NCBI GenBank assembly: GCA_022843165.1
Contig: JALHOD010000004.1
Location: 124,001 to 188,000 of the forward strand
Source: Pseudorhodoplanes sp.
GTDB lineage: Bacteria > Pseudomonadota > Alphaproteobacteria > Rhizobiales > Xanthobacteraceae
Direction: 5' to 3'
DNA: 64,000 bases
Each line of letters starts with the position of its first letter. Positions within the stretch are counted from its first letter, which is position 1. The notes below the pieces were generated by a model. It saw only the letters and a list, made by a program, of their open reading frames with translations. It was not told where the DNA came from and made no database searches. Of the stretch, positions 52,346 to 61,041 are shown one piece after another. The position numbers were made by a program, and so were the translations under genes.

Positions 52346-53154
52346 TTGGCGGCGAAGGTGCCCGAGGCGAGAAATTCCCTCACCGCCGCTTGTGCGCCAT
52401 GCGCGTCCAGATTCTCGTGCTCGCCCGCCGGGAACGGCACCAACTGCTTCGGTTCCGGCGCCAGCTCGAACAGGCGTTGGCCATAGGCGAACGGAATGAT
52501 GTTGTCGCGCCGGCCATGCAGCACGAGGAGCGGCGCCGTGACCTTGCCGATGTGCTCGTCGGAACGAAACTGGTCCTTCATCAGCCATCGCACTGGGATA
52601 AACGGATAGGCGGCGAAGGCTATGTCCGCTGTCGAGGTAAAGGGCGCTTCCAGAATCAGCGCGGCGATCCTGTTCTCCGCCGCAACCACGACGGCCACGC
52701 CGGTGCCGAGCGATTCTCCCCAGACCACCAGTTCGGACGCGGGATATTGCGCGCGGGCAAATGCATAGGCCGCTCTTCCGTCCGCGAGCAGTCCCTCCTC
52801 GCTCGGTGCGCCGCTCGATCCGCCATAACCGCGATAGGACAAGGCCACCAGCCCGCTGCCGTCGGCGATGAGATTCCTGAAACGCGATACGCGATAGCGC
52901 AACGAGCCGCCATTGCCGTGAAAGTAGAGGAAAACCGGCTTGTTCTCCTTTGGCGGGACCGTCCACACGATGACGCGCGCGCCGCCGGCCGAATCGAGAA
53001 CCACTTCCCGGGCCTGCGGAAAACCGGCATCGGCCGGCGCGGTGCGCACGGTCTCTGGAAAATACATCAGCGAGCGTTGCGCCAGATACATCAGCCCGAC
53101 GATCCCGGCGTAACAGGCGAGTGCGGTCAGCAGAATAGATTTCACGGCGGCCAT
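52342..53154 (-). CDS. Alpha/beta hydrolase (BEM46/ABHD13-like), membrane-anchored
   Basis: 270 residues from ATG 53154. One N-terminal hydrophobic segment (SILLTALACYAGIVGLMYLAQRSL) anchors the protein; the domain then shows FLYFHGNGGSLRYR (oxyanion region), the nucleophile elbow VVWGESLGTGVAV with Ser, LVLHGRRDNIIPF with Asp, and GEHENLDAHG with His. This matches BEM46-like serine hydrolases, which may act as thioesterases or esterases. No paired gene helps to narrow the substrate. Confidence 0.85.
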   Translation of the reverse strand: MAAVKSILLTALACYAGIVGLMYLAQRSLMYFPETVRTAPADAGFPQAREVVLDSAGGARVIVWTVPPKENKPVFLYFHGNGGSLRYRVSRFRNLIADGSGLVALSYRGYGGSSGAPSEEGLLADGRAAYAFARAQYPASELVVWGESLGTGVAVVVAAENRIAALILEAPFTSTADIAFAAYPFIPVRWLMKDQFRSDEHIGKVTAPLLVLHGRRDNIIPFAYGQRLFELAPEPKQLVPFPAGEHENLDAHGAQAAVREFLASGTFAAN

Positions 53155-53244
53155 GCCCCTGCTTAGCAGCACGATTATGCAGACTTTACGACAGTCGTCA
53201 GCCGCCTTGGCGACGCGATCTTGCGGCTTTTGCTCCGCCGCCCG

Positions 53245-54120
53245 TCACCTGGGTGTCCGCATCAGCACGAAATCGTGCTTGGCGACATAGAAGGGATTGT
53301 CTACGCCCAAGCGCGTGGCTTCCCGTTCATTGTCGTGCTTGACGAAATCGATGATCAAACTGTCCTTCACGCCGAACACCGCATCGCTTTCGAGATAGGT
53401 GTCGCCGCGCACGAAGACGTGCGTCGTAACCGGGACATAGCCCCGCGCACCGACGATGAAGTGGATATGCGCCGGACGGTAGGGATGCCGTCCCATCATC
53501 ATCAGCATCTTGCCGACCGGGCCATCGGTCGGGATCGGGTAATAGCGCGGCTTGACCGAACGGAACCAGTAGCGCCCGTCGGGTCCGGTCTGGAACAGGC
53601 CGCGCAGATTGAAGTCGGGCTGAATGCCGGGCTGCTGGACGTCGTAATAGCCGTCCTCGTTGCTGTGCCAGATATCGAGCAAGGCTCCGGAGACCGGCAT
53701 CCCGTGGATGTCGACCACACGGCCGCTCATGTAGAGCGGCTCGCCCTTGCCGTCGAGGCAGATATTGTCGCCCATCTGCCGCTTCGGCGCCCCCGCGACA
53801 TGGAACGGGCCGAGCACGGTATTCTCGGTCGCCCCGCTCGGCTTGCGGTGATTGATGGCGTCGACCAGCATCGAGACACCGAGCGTATCCGACATCAGGA
53901 TGAATTCCTGCCGGCGCTCGTCGCAGATCTTTCCGGTCTCGGTGAGGAACTGGATGGCTTCCATCCATTCGTCAATGGTCGGCTCAACCTCCTTGACGAC
54001 GGCGTGCAGGTGCGTGATCACAGACCTCATCACCTCCCTGAACCGTTCGTTCCTGCACTGATCCATGCGCGCAAGAACGCAAGCGACCGAGTTCTCCTCC
54101 GTGAAATATTCGATCGACAC
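53245..54120 (-). CDS. Intradiol ring-cleavage dioxygenase (hydroxyquinol/catechol 1,2-dioxygenase-like)
   Basis: 291 residues if started at GTG 54120, which follows AGGAGG by 5 bases and lets the protein begin VSIEYFTEENSV; a longer ATG at 54192 would add 24 poorly conserved residues. Non-heme Fe(III) ligands are present: Tyr in NEDGYYDVQQPG, Tyr in PRYYPIPTDGP, and the two His in HPYRPAHIHFIV. The wording VLGPFHVAGAP and DIWHSNEDGYYD matches the hydroxyquinol/catechol branch. It cleaves the aromatic ring between the hydroxyls. No other aromatic-degradation gene is near, except the divergent MFS gene. Confidence 0.87.
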   Translation of the reverse strand: MSIEYFTEENSVACVLARMDQCRNERFREVMRSVITHLHAVVKEVEPTIDEWMEAIQFLTETGKICDERRQEFILMSDTLGVSMLVDAINHRKPSGATENTVLGPFHVAGAPKRQMGDNICLDGKGEPLYMSGRVVDIHGMPVSGALLDIWHSNEDGYYDVQQPGIQPDFNLRGLFQTGPDGRYWFRSVKPRYYPIPTDGPVGKMLMMMGRHPYRPAHIHFIVGARGYVPVTTHVFVRGDTYLESDAVFGVKDSLIIDFVKHDNEREATRLGVDNPFYVAKHDFVLMRTPR

Positions 54121-54251
54121 CACGTCCTCCTGCTGTTCCGAGAGCGAACCGGCCGGCAAGATGGATGCCCTCGGTCCCGGCCGCTTCGACATAGATCAAA
54201 TCGATCCAGAGCGGGCCGTACACAATCGACGCTTTCTATGTGCGGTGCATC

Positions 54252-55439
54252 ATGCCGGTTAAGACGCGCTGGGGCGCGGTGTTCGCCGTAATCCTGGGCG
54301 GCGTGATCGCCGCCTTCCAGATCGGCAAGGCCGCCATCGCCCTGCCCGTACTGCAGACCGAACTGTCGCTCTCGCTCTTTGCCGCCGCCTGGATCGTCGG
54401 CGCCTACAGCACGCTGGGGGCGCTCGCGGGCCTGCCGGGCGGCATCCTGGTGTCGATGCTCGATGCGCGCCGCACCATGCTGGCCGGCCTCGCGCTGGCA
54501 GGCGCGGCCAGCCTTCTGGGCGCCTTCGCTCCGTCCGGCTCCCTCCTGATCGCCACGCGCGTGCTGGAGGGCTGCGGCTTTCTGGCCGCCGCGATTGCCG
54601 GCCCGCGGCTCTTGCGGTCGCTGATCGCGCGGAAGGACAGCGAAACCGCCTATGCCTTCTGGGCGGTCTATCTGCCGGCTGGCGCCGCCATCATGATGCT
54701 GGCCGGGCCTTATCTGATGATCTTCGGCTGGCAGGCGCTCTGGATCGTCAACGGCGTGCTGGCCATCGGCTATGCCGGCTTCCTGGCCACGCTGGATCTC
54801 CATGAGCCGCCCCCCGCCACGACTACCGGCGGTGAGGTGGCCAGGAATGTCCGCGCTGTGCTGGGCTCGCCCGGGCCCATGCTGCTGGCGCTGACCTTCG
54901 GCATCTACACATTCCAGTATTCGGCGCTCACCGGCCTGATGCCGACCTTGCTGGTGCAGCAGCTCGGCCTGTCGATTCCCGCCGCAGGCTTTGTCAGCGC
55001 CCTCACCGTGGTCGCGAACGCGGCCGGCAATCTCTCGGCCGGCGCCCTGATGCGGATGGGTGTCCCGATCTGGACGGTGATCGGAGGCGCATTCGCCTTC
55101 CTCGGGCTCGCCGGCTTCGGCATTTTTTCGCAGGCGCTGCCGGTCATGGCCATCGCGATCCTCGCGTCCGTCAGCCTCGCACTGACTGGCATGATACCGG
55201 GCTCGATTTTCGCCGCCGCGCCGCGGCTGGCGCCGACATCGGCGGTGCTGGCCATCGCCATCGGGCTGATCAACCAGACCAGCAATATCGGAAATCTCGT
55301 GGGGCCGGCCGCGCTCGGCGCCTTCGTCCAGCATTTCGGCTGGACCAAGGCGCCTTTCGTCTTCGTCGGCGTGATGATCGCGGGCGTGACCGTGGCGCTG
55401 CTCCTGCGCCGCGTGCTGCAACGGAAGGCATCGACATGA
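54252..55439 (+). CDS. MFS transporter
   Basis: 395 residues with about twelve hydrophobic helices in two halves. ATG at 54252 is taken (GTG 54240 is also in frame). First-half signature: LGALAGLPGGILVSMLDARRTMLAGLA, the loop 2-3 MFS motif in weak form. It is divergent from the intradiol dioxygenase with about 130 bases between, so a shared regulator and an aromatic substrate are possible. The stop overlaps the GNAT start by 4 bases (ATGA). Confidence 0.85.
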   Translation: MPVKTRWGAVFAVILGGVIAAFQIGKAAIALPVLQTELSLSLFAAAWIVGAYSTLGALAGLPGGILVSMLDARRTMLAGLALAGAASLLGAFAPSGSLLIATRVLEGCGFLAAAIAGPRLLRSLIARKDSETAYAFWAVYLPAGAAIMMLAGPYLMIFGWQALWIVNGVLAIGYAGFLATLDLHEPPPATTTGGEVARNVRAVLGSPGPMLLALTFGIYTFQYSALTGLMPTLLVQQLGLSIPAAGFVSALTVVANAAGNLSAGALMRMGVPIWTVIGGAFAFLGLAGFGIFSQALPVMAIAILASVSLALTGMIPGSIFAAAPRLAPTSAVLAIAIGLINQTSNIGNLVGPAALGAFVQHFGWTKAPFVFVGVMIAGVTVALLLRRVLQRKAST

Positions 55440-55942
55440 TCGCCGACAACGCACAGCCTTTTGTCATCCGCTCCGCGTCGGAGAACGACCGCAGCAACAT
55501 CTGGCGCGTGCTCGAGCCGACCTTCCGCGCCGGCGCAACCTATCCGGTGCCGCGCGATATCTCCGAAGATGCGGCGCTGGCCTACTGGTTCTCGCCGGCG
55601 CACGACGTCCTTGTCGCGGTGGATGGCGGCGCCATCGTCGGCACCTATTATCTGCGCGCCAACAACCAGGGCGGCGGCGCGCATGTCGCCAATTGCGGCT
55701 ATGTCGTCGCGCCCGCGGCCATGCGGCGCGGCGTGGCGCGCGCGATGTGCGCGCATTCGCTCGAGCGCGCCTGCCAGCGCGGCTTTCTCGCCATGCAGTT
55801 CAATTTCGTGATCAGCACCAATAGCCGCGCGGTCATGCTGTGGCAGCGCTGCGGCTTCGAGATTTGCGGGGTGCTGCCGGGCGCCTTCGACCATCCCGAA
55901 CACGGAATGGTCGATGCGCTGGTGATGTATCAGCGACTGTAG
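55436..55942 (+). CDS. GNAT-family N-acetyltransferase
   Basis: 168 residues, overlapping the MFS gene by ATGA. GNAT elements: FVIRSASENDRSNIWRVLEPTF, VANCGYVVAPAAMRRGVARAMCAHSLERACQ (acetyl-CoA loop), and FVISTNSRAVMLWQRCGFEICGVLPGAF. Related members of this group act on small amines or protein N-termini. Coupled translation with the MFS gene suggests export and modification of a shared substrate, but this is inference. Confidence 0.83.
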   Translation: MIADNAQPFVIRSASENDRSNIWRVLEPTFRAGATYPVPRDISEDAALAYWFSPAHDVLVAVDGGAIVGTYYLRANNQGGGAHVANCGYVVAPAAMRRGVARAMCAHSLERACQRGFLAMQFNFVISTNSRAVMLWQRCGFEICGVLPGAFDHPEHGMVDALVMYQRL

Positions 55943-55945
55943 CGC

Positions 55946-56320
55946 TTACTTGCGCTTCTTGGCCTTGCGCTTCTTTTTCTTCTTGGTGCCCATCAGATAG
56001 GCGCCGACCTTGCCAGACGAGCGCCCGGCCGCCTTGACGGCCGCCTTCAGCTTCGCCGCCGTGACCCGGAACTTCTTCGACCAGTATTTGACTTCGTAGG
56101 CCTCGCGCAACGAGATCAGCGTGCGGTCGCGATCCTTGCGCTTGTGCAGCTTGATATAGGCTTCGACCTTCCTGGAGGAGCGGCCGACCGCCTTGACCGC
56201 CGCCTTGAGCTTGGCGGGGGTGACCTTGAACTTCTTGCTCCAGTAGCGGACCTCGTAGGGCTCGCTCAGCGCAATCAACGCACGATCGGCACCGCCGCGT
56301 TTTTTCTTGTTGTCCGCCAT
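55946..56320 (-). CDS. DUF3606 protein with an internal tandem duplication and a Lys/Arg tail
   Basis: 124 residues from ATG 56320 (MADNKKKRGG), preceded by AGGAG. It contains two DUF3606 units 53 residues apart: DRALIALSEPYEVRYWSKKF near residue 12 and DRTLISLREAYEVKYWSKKF near residue 65, each followed by KVTxAKLKAAVKAxGRSS. The C-terminus is almost pure Lys/Arg (GTKKKKKRKAKKRK). DUF3606 is a short family of unknown function; the basic tail suggests nucleic-acid binding. Most relatives have one unit, so this looks like an in-frame duplication of about 159 bp. Confidence 0.82.
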   Translation of the reverse strand: MADNKKKRGGADRALIALSEPYEVRYWSKKFKVTPAKLKAAVKAVGRSSRKVEAYIKLHKRKDRDRTLISLREAYEVKYWSKKFRVTAAKLKAAVKAAGRSSGKVGAYLMGTKKKKKRKAKKRK

Positions 56321-56362
56321 GGGCAATCTCCTGCTGATGAAATTGATTCGGCAGGAACTATT

Positions 56363-57757
56363 CTACATGCCTTTGACGATACTCTCGGTCATTTTCTTGG
56401 CATCGCCCAGCAGCATCATCGTGTTGTCGCGATAGAATAGCGGGTTGTCGATGCCGGCATAGCCGGACGCCAGCGAGCGCTTGATGAACATCACGGTGCC
56501 GGCCTTCCAGACCTGCAGCACGGGCATACCGTAGATCGGCGAGGTCTTGTCGTCTTCGGCCGCGGGGTTGGTGACGTCATTGGCCCCGATCACGAAGGCG
56601 ATGTCGGCCTGCGCGAATTCCGAGTTGATGTCCTCAAGCTCGAACACCTCGTCATAGGGCACGTTGGCTTCCGCCAGCAGCACGTTCATGTGGCCGGGCA
56701 TGCGGCCCGCCACCGGATGGATGGCGTACTTGACCTCGACGCCTTCCTTCTTGAGATGGTCGGCCATCTCGCGTAGTGCGTGCTGCGCCTGCGCCACCGC
56801 CATGCCGTAGCCCGGCACGATGATGACCTTGGAGGCGTTCTTCATGATGTAGGCTGCGTCTTCCGCCGAACCGAGTTTGACCGGCCGCTGCTCCGCCGCC
56901 CCGCCTCCGGCCGCCACTTCGCCGCCGAAACCGCCGAGGATCACGGAGATGAAGGAGCGATTCATGCCCTTGCACATGATGTAGGACAGGATCGCTCCCG
57001 AGGAGCCGACCAGCGCGCCGGTGATGATCAGCGCCGAATTGCCGAGCGTGAAGCCGATGCCGGCGGCCGCCCAGCCGGAATAGGAATTCAGCATCGAGAT
57101 CACGACCGGCATGTCGGCGCCGCCGATCGGAATGATGATGAGCACGCCAAGCAGCAAGGCGAGCCCGGTAACCAGCCAGAAATCAATCTGGCTCTGCGAC
57201 ACCACCAGCCCATAGATGAAGAAGATCAGCGCGGCGGCGATCGCGATATTGATGACGTGGCGGCCGGGCAAGGTAATCGGCGCGCCGCTCATGCGGCCAG
57301 AGAGTTTCAGGAAGGCGATGATCGAGCCGGTGAAGGTGACGGCGCCGATCGCGACGCCGAGCGCCATCTCGACGAGGCTCGCCTTGTGGATGTTGCCGCG
57401 GGTGCCGATGTCGAAGGCCGCCGGCGCGTAATAGGCGCCGGCCGCCACCAGCACCGCCGCCATGCCGACCAGCGAGTGGAAGGCCGCGACCAGTTCCGGC
57501 ATCGAGGTCATCGGCACCTTGCGTGCGATCACTGCGCCCACACCGCCGCCGATCGCCAGTCCGCCGACCACCAGCGCCCAGCCGATCGCGTCGGAGGGCG
57601 GATGCGCGCCGAGCGTGGTCAGCATGGCGATGGCCATGCCGGCCATGCCGAAGAAATTGCCCTGCCGGCTGGTCTCCGGCGACGACAATCCGCGCAGCGC
57701 CAGGATGAACAGGACGCCGGCAACCAAATAAAGAAGCGCTACGATATTGGGGCTCAT
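56363..57757 (-). CDS. pntB: NAD(P) transhydrogenase subunit beta
   Basis: 464 residues. The inner-membrane beta subunit: N-terminal hydrophobic helices (dII) followed by the NADP(H)-binding dIII domain. Seen: VIIVPGYGMAVAQAQHALREMADHLKKEGVEVKYAIHPVAGRMPGHMNVLLAEA (NADP site GYGMAVAQAQ and HPVAGRMPGHMNVLLAEANVPYD) and the helix-rich first two thirds. Transhydrogenase couples proton entry to NADPH formation. The last gene of the split pntAA-pntAB-pntB operon on this strand. Confidence 0.96.
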   Translation of the reverse strand: MSPNIVALLYLVAGVLFILALRGLSSPETSRQGNFFGMAGMAIAMLTTLGAHPPSDAIGWALVVGGLAIGGGVGAVIARKVPMTSMPELVAAFHSLVGMAAVLVAAGAYYAPAAFDIGTRGNIHKASLVEMALGVAIGAVTFTGSIIAFLKLSGRMSGAPITLPGRHVINIAIAAALIFFIYGLVVSQSQIDFWLVTGLALLLGVLIIIPIGGADMPVVISMLNSYSGWAAAGIGFTLGNSALIITGALVGSSGAILSYIMCKGMNRSFISVILGGFGGEVAAGGGAAEQRPVKLGSAEDAAYIMKNASKVIIVPGYGMAVAQAQHALREMADHLKKEGVEVKYAIHPVAGRMPGHMNVLLAEANVPYDEVFELEDINSEFAQADIAFVIGANDVTNPAAEDDKTSPIYGMPVLQVWKAGTVMFIKRSLASGYAGIDNPLFYRDNTMMLLGDAKKMTESIVKGM

Positions 57758-57764
57758 CGCGGTC

Positions 57765-58088
57765 TCACTTCTTTTTCTTCTGATACATCGCCAGCATGCG
57801 CTGGGTGACCAGGAAGCCGCCGAAAATATTCACCGCCGCAAAAACCAGCGCGATGAAGCCGAGCGCGCGCGCGATCAGCGGCCCCTGGCTGTCGGTCGCA
57901 AGCGGTACGCCGACCGCCAGCAATGCACCGACCACGATCACCGACGAGATCGCGTTGGTGACCGACATCAGCGGCGTGTGCAGGGCCGGCGTGACCGACC
58001 AGACGACGTAATAGCCGACGAACACCGCCATCACGAAGATCGACAGGCGGAACATGAAGGGATCGACGGCGGTGGCGATGTGATCCAT
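57765..58088 (-). CDS. pntAB: NAD(P) transhydrogenase subunit alpha part 2
   Basis: 107 residues, the small membrane piece of the split alpha subunit (dIIa), with three to four hydrophobic helices: FVMAVFVGYYVVWSVTPALHTPLMSVTNAISSVIVVGAL and GFIALVFAAVNIFGGFLVTQRML. The VTPALHTPLMSVTNAISS stretch is the family signature. In E. coli this is fused to the soluble alpha domain; here, as in most alphaproteobacteria, it is a separate gene 7 bases upstream of pntB. Confidence 0.96.
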   Translation of the reverse strand: MDHIATAVDPFMFRLSIFVMAVFVGYYVVWSVTPALHTPLMSVTNAISSVIVVGALLAVGVPLATDSQGPLIARALGFIALVFAAVNIFGGFLVTQRMLAMYQKKKK

Positions 58089-58116
58089 GGCGCTGTCCTT
58101 GAGATGATCGCTGTGC

Positions 58117-59250
58117 TCAGGCTGCGGGCTTGGGCATGAAATTGGGATGGATGACGGCCCCGTCGCGGGTCAGCGCGGTGCCCTTCACGATCTCGTCGTC
58201 CCAGCTGATCGCGAGCTTCTTCTCCTTCTTGTCGATCATGGTCTCGAGGAAGGTCAGCAGGTTCTTGGCGTAGAGCGCCGAGGCCGAGGCCGCGAGACGT
58301 CCCGGTACGTTGAGGAAGCCGACGATCTTCACGCCGTTGACACTGGCCACCTCGCCTGGCTTGGCGCCCTCGACATTGCCGCCGCGCTCGACCGCGAGAT
58401 CGACCAGCACCGAACCCGGCTTCATCGACGCCACCATCTCCTTGGTGACAAGGCGCGGTGCCGGACGGCCCGGGATCAGCGCGGTGGTGATGACGATATC
58501 CTGCTTCTGGATATGCTCGGCAACCAGCGCGGCCTGCTTGGCCTGATACTCTTTCGACATTTCCTTGGCGTAGCCGCCGGCCGTCTCGGCCTGCTTGAAT
58601 TCGTCGTCCTCGACCGCGATGAATTTTGCGCCGAGAGACTGCACCTGCTCTTTCACCGCCGGCCGCACGTCGGTCGCGGTCACCATGCCGCCGAGCCGGC
58701 GCGCGGTGGCGATCGCCTGCAGACCGGCGACGCCGACACCCATGACGAACACTTTGGCGGCGGGCACGGTGCCGGCCGCGGTCATCATCATCGGCAGCGC
58801 GCGGCCATATTCGGCCGCGGCGTCGATCACGGCGCGATAGCCGGCGAGATTGGCCTGGCTGGAGAGCACGTCCATGGACTGAGCGCGCGTGATACGCGGC
58901 ATCAATTCCATCGCGAAGGCGACAAGACCGGCGTCGGCCATCGCCTTCAGCGCGGCGTCGTTGCCGTAAGGATCCATGATGGCGACGACCAGCGCGCCCT
59001 TCCTGTAGGACTTGATCTCGTCGGCGGTCGGACGGCGCACCTTCAGAACGATGTCGGCATCCTTCGCCGCGCCCTTGGTCAGGGTGGCGCCCGCGGCCGT
59101 GTAGTCGGCGTCGAGAATGCCGGATTTCACGCCGGCGCCCGCGTCCACCGCCACCTCGGCGCCGAGCGCGATGAATTTCTTGACGGTCTCCGGCGTGCCG
59201 GCGACGCGCGGCTCGGCGGCGTCGGCTTCAGCTGCGATTGCGATTTTCAT
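58117..59250 (-). CDS. pntAA: NAD(P) transhydrogenase subunit alpha part 1
   Basis: 377 residues, the soluble NAD(H)-binding dI domain. MKIAIAAEADAAEPRVAGTPETVKKFIALGAEVAVDAGAG at the N-terminus, ANLAGYRAVIDAAAEYGRALPMMMTAAGTVPAAKVFVMGVGVAGLQAIATARRLGG (Rossmann) and KQDIVITTALIPGRPAP are seen. It works with the two membrane parts downstream on this strand. The next gene upstream, on the same strand, is the 50-residue aa3-oxidase subunit IV gene. Confidence 0.96.
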   Translation of the reverse strand: MKIAIAAEADAAEPRVAGTPETVKKFIALGAEVAVDAGAGVKSGILDADYTAAGATLTKGAAKDADIVLKVRRPTADEIKSYRKGALVVAIMDPYGNDAALKAMADAGLVAFAMELMPRITRAQSMDVLSSQANLAGYRAVIDAAAEYGRALPMMMTAAGTVPAAKVFVMGVGVAGLQAIATARRLGGMVTATDVRPAVKEQVQSLGAKFIAVEDDEFKQAETAGGYAKEMSKEYQAKQAALVAEHIQKQDIVITTALIPGRPAPRLVTKEMVASMKPGSVLVDLAVERGGNVEGAKPGEVASVNGVKIVGFLNVPGRLAASASALYAKNLLTFLETMIDKKEKKLAISWDDEIVKGTALTRDGAVIHPNFMPKPAA

Positions 59251-59281
59251 GCGCGCCCCCCCGACGTCCAGGTCTGGCTGA

Positions 59282-59434
59282 TCAGACCAGGAAATAGGCC
59301 ATCAGGATCAGCAGGATGATGAGGAAGCCGGAAGCCCATTTCGTCAGCGTGAGGAACATTTCATAGGTCGCCTCATGCGCCGGCAGGTCGTTGCCTTCAG
59401 CGGTGGAATATTGAATTTCGCCGTGGTCGGCCAT
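59282..59434 (-). CDS. aa3-type cytochrome c oxidase subunit IV
   Basis: 50 residues from ATG 59434: MADHGEIQYSTAEGNDLPAHE then YEMFLTLTKWASGFLIILLILMAYFLV, one transmembrane helix. This matches the short alphaproteobacterial subunit IV domain (PF07835-type). Its regular place beside the pnt operon rather than near ctaCDE is a known feature in Hyphomicrobiales. The true role in aa3-oxidase assembly is little studied. It lies upstream of pntAA and probably shares its promoter. Confidence 0.8.
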   Translation of the reverse strand: MADHGEIQYSTAEGNDLPAHEATYEMFLTLTKWASGFLIILLILMAYFLV

Positions 59435-59559
59435 CGTAAGAAGCCCCTTGTTGCCTTGATACCTTTCAAGTGAGGGGTAGCCCAACAAGCCCCCCCTTTG
59501 CAATGGCGGCGGCCGCGGAAATGCAAAAGACCCGCTTATCGCTTGATCGAATGGCTCAA

Positions 59560-60921
59560 TCAGTCCCGCGCAAGCCCGGCTTGCGCAAGCGCGGCCTGCT
59601 GGCGGGCGGCGACTTTTGCGATGGAGAAATCCTCGATCGCTTCGTTGAACAGACGGAAAAAATTCAGCTCCGCTTTCAGGTGAAGAAACACACCGCCCAG
59701 CCCGATGGCGGCGCGATCCATGAACACGAATTCGCGCGGCACGGTGACAGGCCCCTTCTCCTTCAGAGCCTGATGCACGCGAAAGGCCTCGCGCCGGCCA
59801 TATTCGGCGGGCTTCACGCCGTCGGCGATGGAGCGTACGCGATCGTCCAGCAGCGGACCGTAGATGAAGCGCGCCCAGATATTGAGCACGTCGATCAGAT
59901 CGCGCGACAGTTTCTTGAAACCCCAGGTCTCATAGGCGTGCACGATCAGGGCGTCGTCGCCCCGTTCCAGCCCGCGATACAAGTCGACCACGCCGCCGAC
60001 AAAGGCGGGCGGGAAAATCCGGATGCAGCCGTAATCGAGCAGATTGATTCCGCGCGGCTCACCGTCCTGTTCGAACACCGTGTAATTGCCGAGATGCGGG
60101 TCGCCGTGAATGACGCCGAAGCGGCTGAACGGAAACCACCACGCGGTGAACATCGCGGTGGCGAGACGGTTGCGGATGGCGAGCGAGGCGTCCTTGTGCG
60201 TCAGCAGCCGCTGTCCCTCCAGCCAGTCCAAGGTCAGCAGCCGCTTGGTCGACAGGTCCAGCCAGACGCCCGGCACGCGGATGCTGTCCGTGTCGGAGAG
60301 CATGTTGCGATAAAGCGCCGCATGCTTTGCCTCGCGCTCGTAATCCAGTTCCTCGCGGATGCGATCTGAAATCTCCCGACCGATCTCGCTCGGATCGATC
60401 GCCGGCTCCAGCCGCCGATAGAGCGCGAACAGCATTTGCAACTGCGAGAGATCGGCTTCCACCGCCGACTGCATGTCGGGATATTGCAGCTTGCAGGCCA
60501 GTTCGCTGCCGTCTAGCGCGCGCGCCTTGTGCACCTGGCCGAGCGAGGCGGCGGCGGCGGAATGATGCTCGAACGCGGAGAATTTTTTCTGCCAGTCCGC
60601 GCCCAGTTCCGCCACCATGCGGCGTTTGACGAAGGCCCACCCCATCGGCGGCGCCTCGCTCTGCAACTTGGCGAGTTCGATGGTGTATTCCGGTGGGATC
60701 GCCTCCGGGATGGTGGCGAGCAGCTGCGCCACCTTCATGATCGGGCCTTTCAGGCCGCCCAAAGCCGCCCCCAAAGCGGCGGCATTCTTGCCGCGATCGA
60801 GTCCCAGGCCCAGAAAGCGCGCACCGGCGATGCGCGCCGCCACGCCGCCGACATTGGTGCCGACACGGGCATAGCGCGCCGCGCGGGCGCTGAAACGGTT
60901 GGCTTCGCGGTCGTCGGTCAT
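59560..60921 (-). CDS. ABC1/UbiB atypical kinase family protein
   Basis: 453 residues from ATG 60921 (MTDDREANRFSARAARYAR). ABC1 landmarks: the Ala-rich KxGQ-like segment GGLKGPIMKVAQLLATIPEAIPPEY (KVAQ in place of KxGQ), EHHSAAAASLGQVHKARALDGSELACKLQYPDM, and the catalytic-like HGDPHLGNYTVF with LLDYGCIRIFP. UbiB/ADCK relatives assist ubiquinone synthesis or lipid transport using ATPase activity. There is no C-terminal transmembrane helix, unlike classic UbiB, so it may be an ADCK-like cytosolic member. Confidence 0.88.
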   Translation of the reverse strand: MTDDREANRFSARAARYARVGTNVGGVAARIAGARFLGLGLDRGKNAAALGAALGGLKGPIMKVAQLLATIPEAIPPEYTIELAKLQSEAPPMGWAFVKRRMVAELGADWQKKFSAFEHHSAAAASLGQVHKARALDGSELACKLQYPDMQSAVEADLSQLQMLFALYRRLEPAIDPSEIGREISDRIREELDYEREAKHAALYRNMLSDTDSIRVPGVWLDLSTKRLLTLDWLEGQRLLTHKDASLAIRNRLATAMFTAWWFPFSRFGVIHGDPHLGNYTVFEQDGEPRGINLLDYGCIRIFPPAFVGGVVDLYRGLERGDDALIVHAYETWGFKKLSRDLIDVLNIWARFIYGPLLDDRVRSIADGVKPAEYGRREAFRVHQALKEKGPVTVPREFVFMDRAAIGLGGVFLHLKAELNFFRLFNEAIEDFSIAKVAARQQAALAQAGLARD

Positions 60922-61041
60922 GCTCAGACGACAAGATAATGCCGGGCCGAAAAAAAACGAGTCCGGTCGTCGAAAGGCCGCAGCCATAGATTCGCCGCCG
61001 CCTGCCCCTAAGCGACATCATCGCCTGACGGAGACATTGTC

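Noticed and set aside
59560-60921. Direct assignment of this ABC1 kinase as UbiB
   Set aside because: It lacks a C-terminal membrane helix and the KxGQ motif is changed to KVAQ, so only the family name is given.
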